Below, one piece after another: positions 32,229-32,368 of a DNA stretch of 32,368 bases. The position numbers were made by a program, and so were the translations under genes. The stretch is from positions 1 to 32,368 of the forward strand of contig JAJHRT010000003.1 in assembly GCA_020833575.1 (NCBI GenBank). The letters run 5' to 3'. A model generated the notes under the pieces. The model had not been told where the DNA came from, did no database searches, and saw only the letters and a list, made by a program, of their open reading frames with translations. The first letter of the stretch is position 1. Each line of letters starts with the position of its first letter. The DNA comes from Thermofilum sp. (GTDB lineage Archaea > Thermoproteota > Thermoprotei > Thermofilales > Thermofilaceae).

Positions 32229-32368
32229 TTACCCCCTCTTCCTCAGCAGAGCCACGAAGAAGCCAGGTGTGTCGTTTGTGACGGGGTCGAAGAGCAGCCC
32301 TGGCACCCCTAGGAGTGGGCGTTTCACGCTTGGGTACCGTGTTTCTAGGACCTCGAACCCGATCTTCT
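32229..32368 (-). CDS. C-terminal end of an NSUN/Sun-type RNA m5C methyltransferase (partial)
   Basis: The minus-strand frame is open from the window end to TAA at 32231-32229 and encodes 45 residues starting KIGFEVLETRYP. The end, FDPVTNDTPGFFVALLRKRG, matches the typical C-terminus of NOL1/NOP2/Sun methyltransferases (a strand, then 'dt-GFF-A-L-K'). Catalytic cysteines and the SAM-binding region lie beyond the window, so the call rests on this short tail only. Confidence 0.6.
   Translation of the reverse strand, partial: KIGFEVLETRYPSVKRPLLGVPGLLFDPVTNDTPGFFVALLRKRG

Noticed and set aside
1-32368. CRISPR array, insertion sequence, prophage or integrated element
   Set aside because: No regularly spaced repeats, transposase or integrase motifs seen; genes are core archaeal functions with even, high-GC composition.

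Overview
The window reads as chromosomal DNA of a hyperthermophilic archaeon of the Thermoproteota (crenarchaeal) lineage. It carries MCM with a Gins23 partner, Hel308, EF-2 with a diphthamide-site histidine, TiaS, SBDS/Sdo1, a proteasome alpha subunit, archaeal-type MetRS and an intron-bearing tRNA. Many genes have a TATA-like box about 28-31 nt before the start codon (leaderless), and GTG/TTG starts are common. A Thermofilum-like or other Thermoproteales-like host is plausible, but this is inference from gene content and tRNA intron style, not from any search. No CRISPR array, insertion sequence or rRNA was seen.

Layout. Positions 1-2018: 3' part of ppsA (phosphoenolpyruvate synthase). 2039-8659: a hydrogenase locus. 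On the minus strand it has a hydrogenase maturation protease and, just upstream, a protein that looks like a degenerate relative of that protease. On the plus strand, across a 244-bp AT-rich divergent control region, lies a tightly overlapping four-gene operon: Tat-exported [NiFe] small subunit, large subunit, b-type cytochrome-like Isp1 and HdrD-like Isp2. This resembles the crenarchaeal Hyn/Isp (group 1g-like) membrane-bound hydrogenases. 8824-13704: minus-strand replication/repair operon gins23-mcm-hel308. 13861-16943: S-adenosylhomocysteinase and MetRS on the plus strand. 16940-24070, minus strand: tRNA methylthiotransferase, an unrecognised signal-peptide/single-TM/coiled-coil protein, EF-2, TiaS and ribosomal protein uL6. 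24169-24286: tRNA-Leu(CAG), interpreted as holding two 15-nt introns. 24292-26909, minus strand: RidA, threonine dehydratase and a PfkB-family kinase. 26999-30612, minus strand: an ECF-type transporter (T, A, A) downstream of an archaeal Obg/YchF-type GTPase. 30692-32134: SBDS and proteasome alpha. 32229-32368: C-terminal end of an NSUN-type RNA m5C methyltransferase.

How the parts fit. The hydrogenase probably takes electrons from H2 outside the membrane and passes them through Isp1 to Isp2; the maturation protease would trim the large-subunit tail. RidA next to threonine dehydratase is a classic enzyme/damage-control pair. Most of the rest is information processing.

The most interesting points are the catalytically dead-looking maturation-protease relative beside the real one, an Asn where the small subunit normally has a proximal-cluster Cys, the doubly interrupted tRNA-Leu, repeated motifs in the hydrogenase control region, and the unrecognised membrane protein at 18263-19852. 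I did not find a clear wholly new multi-gene system.
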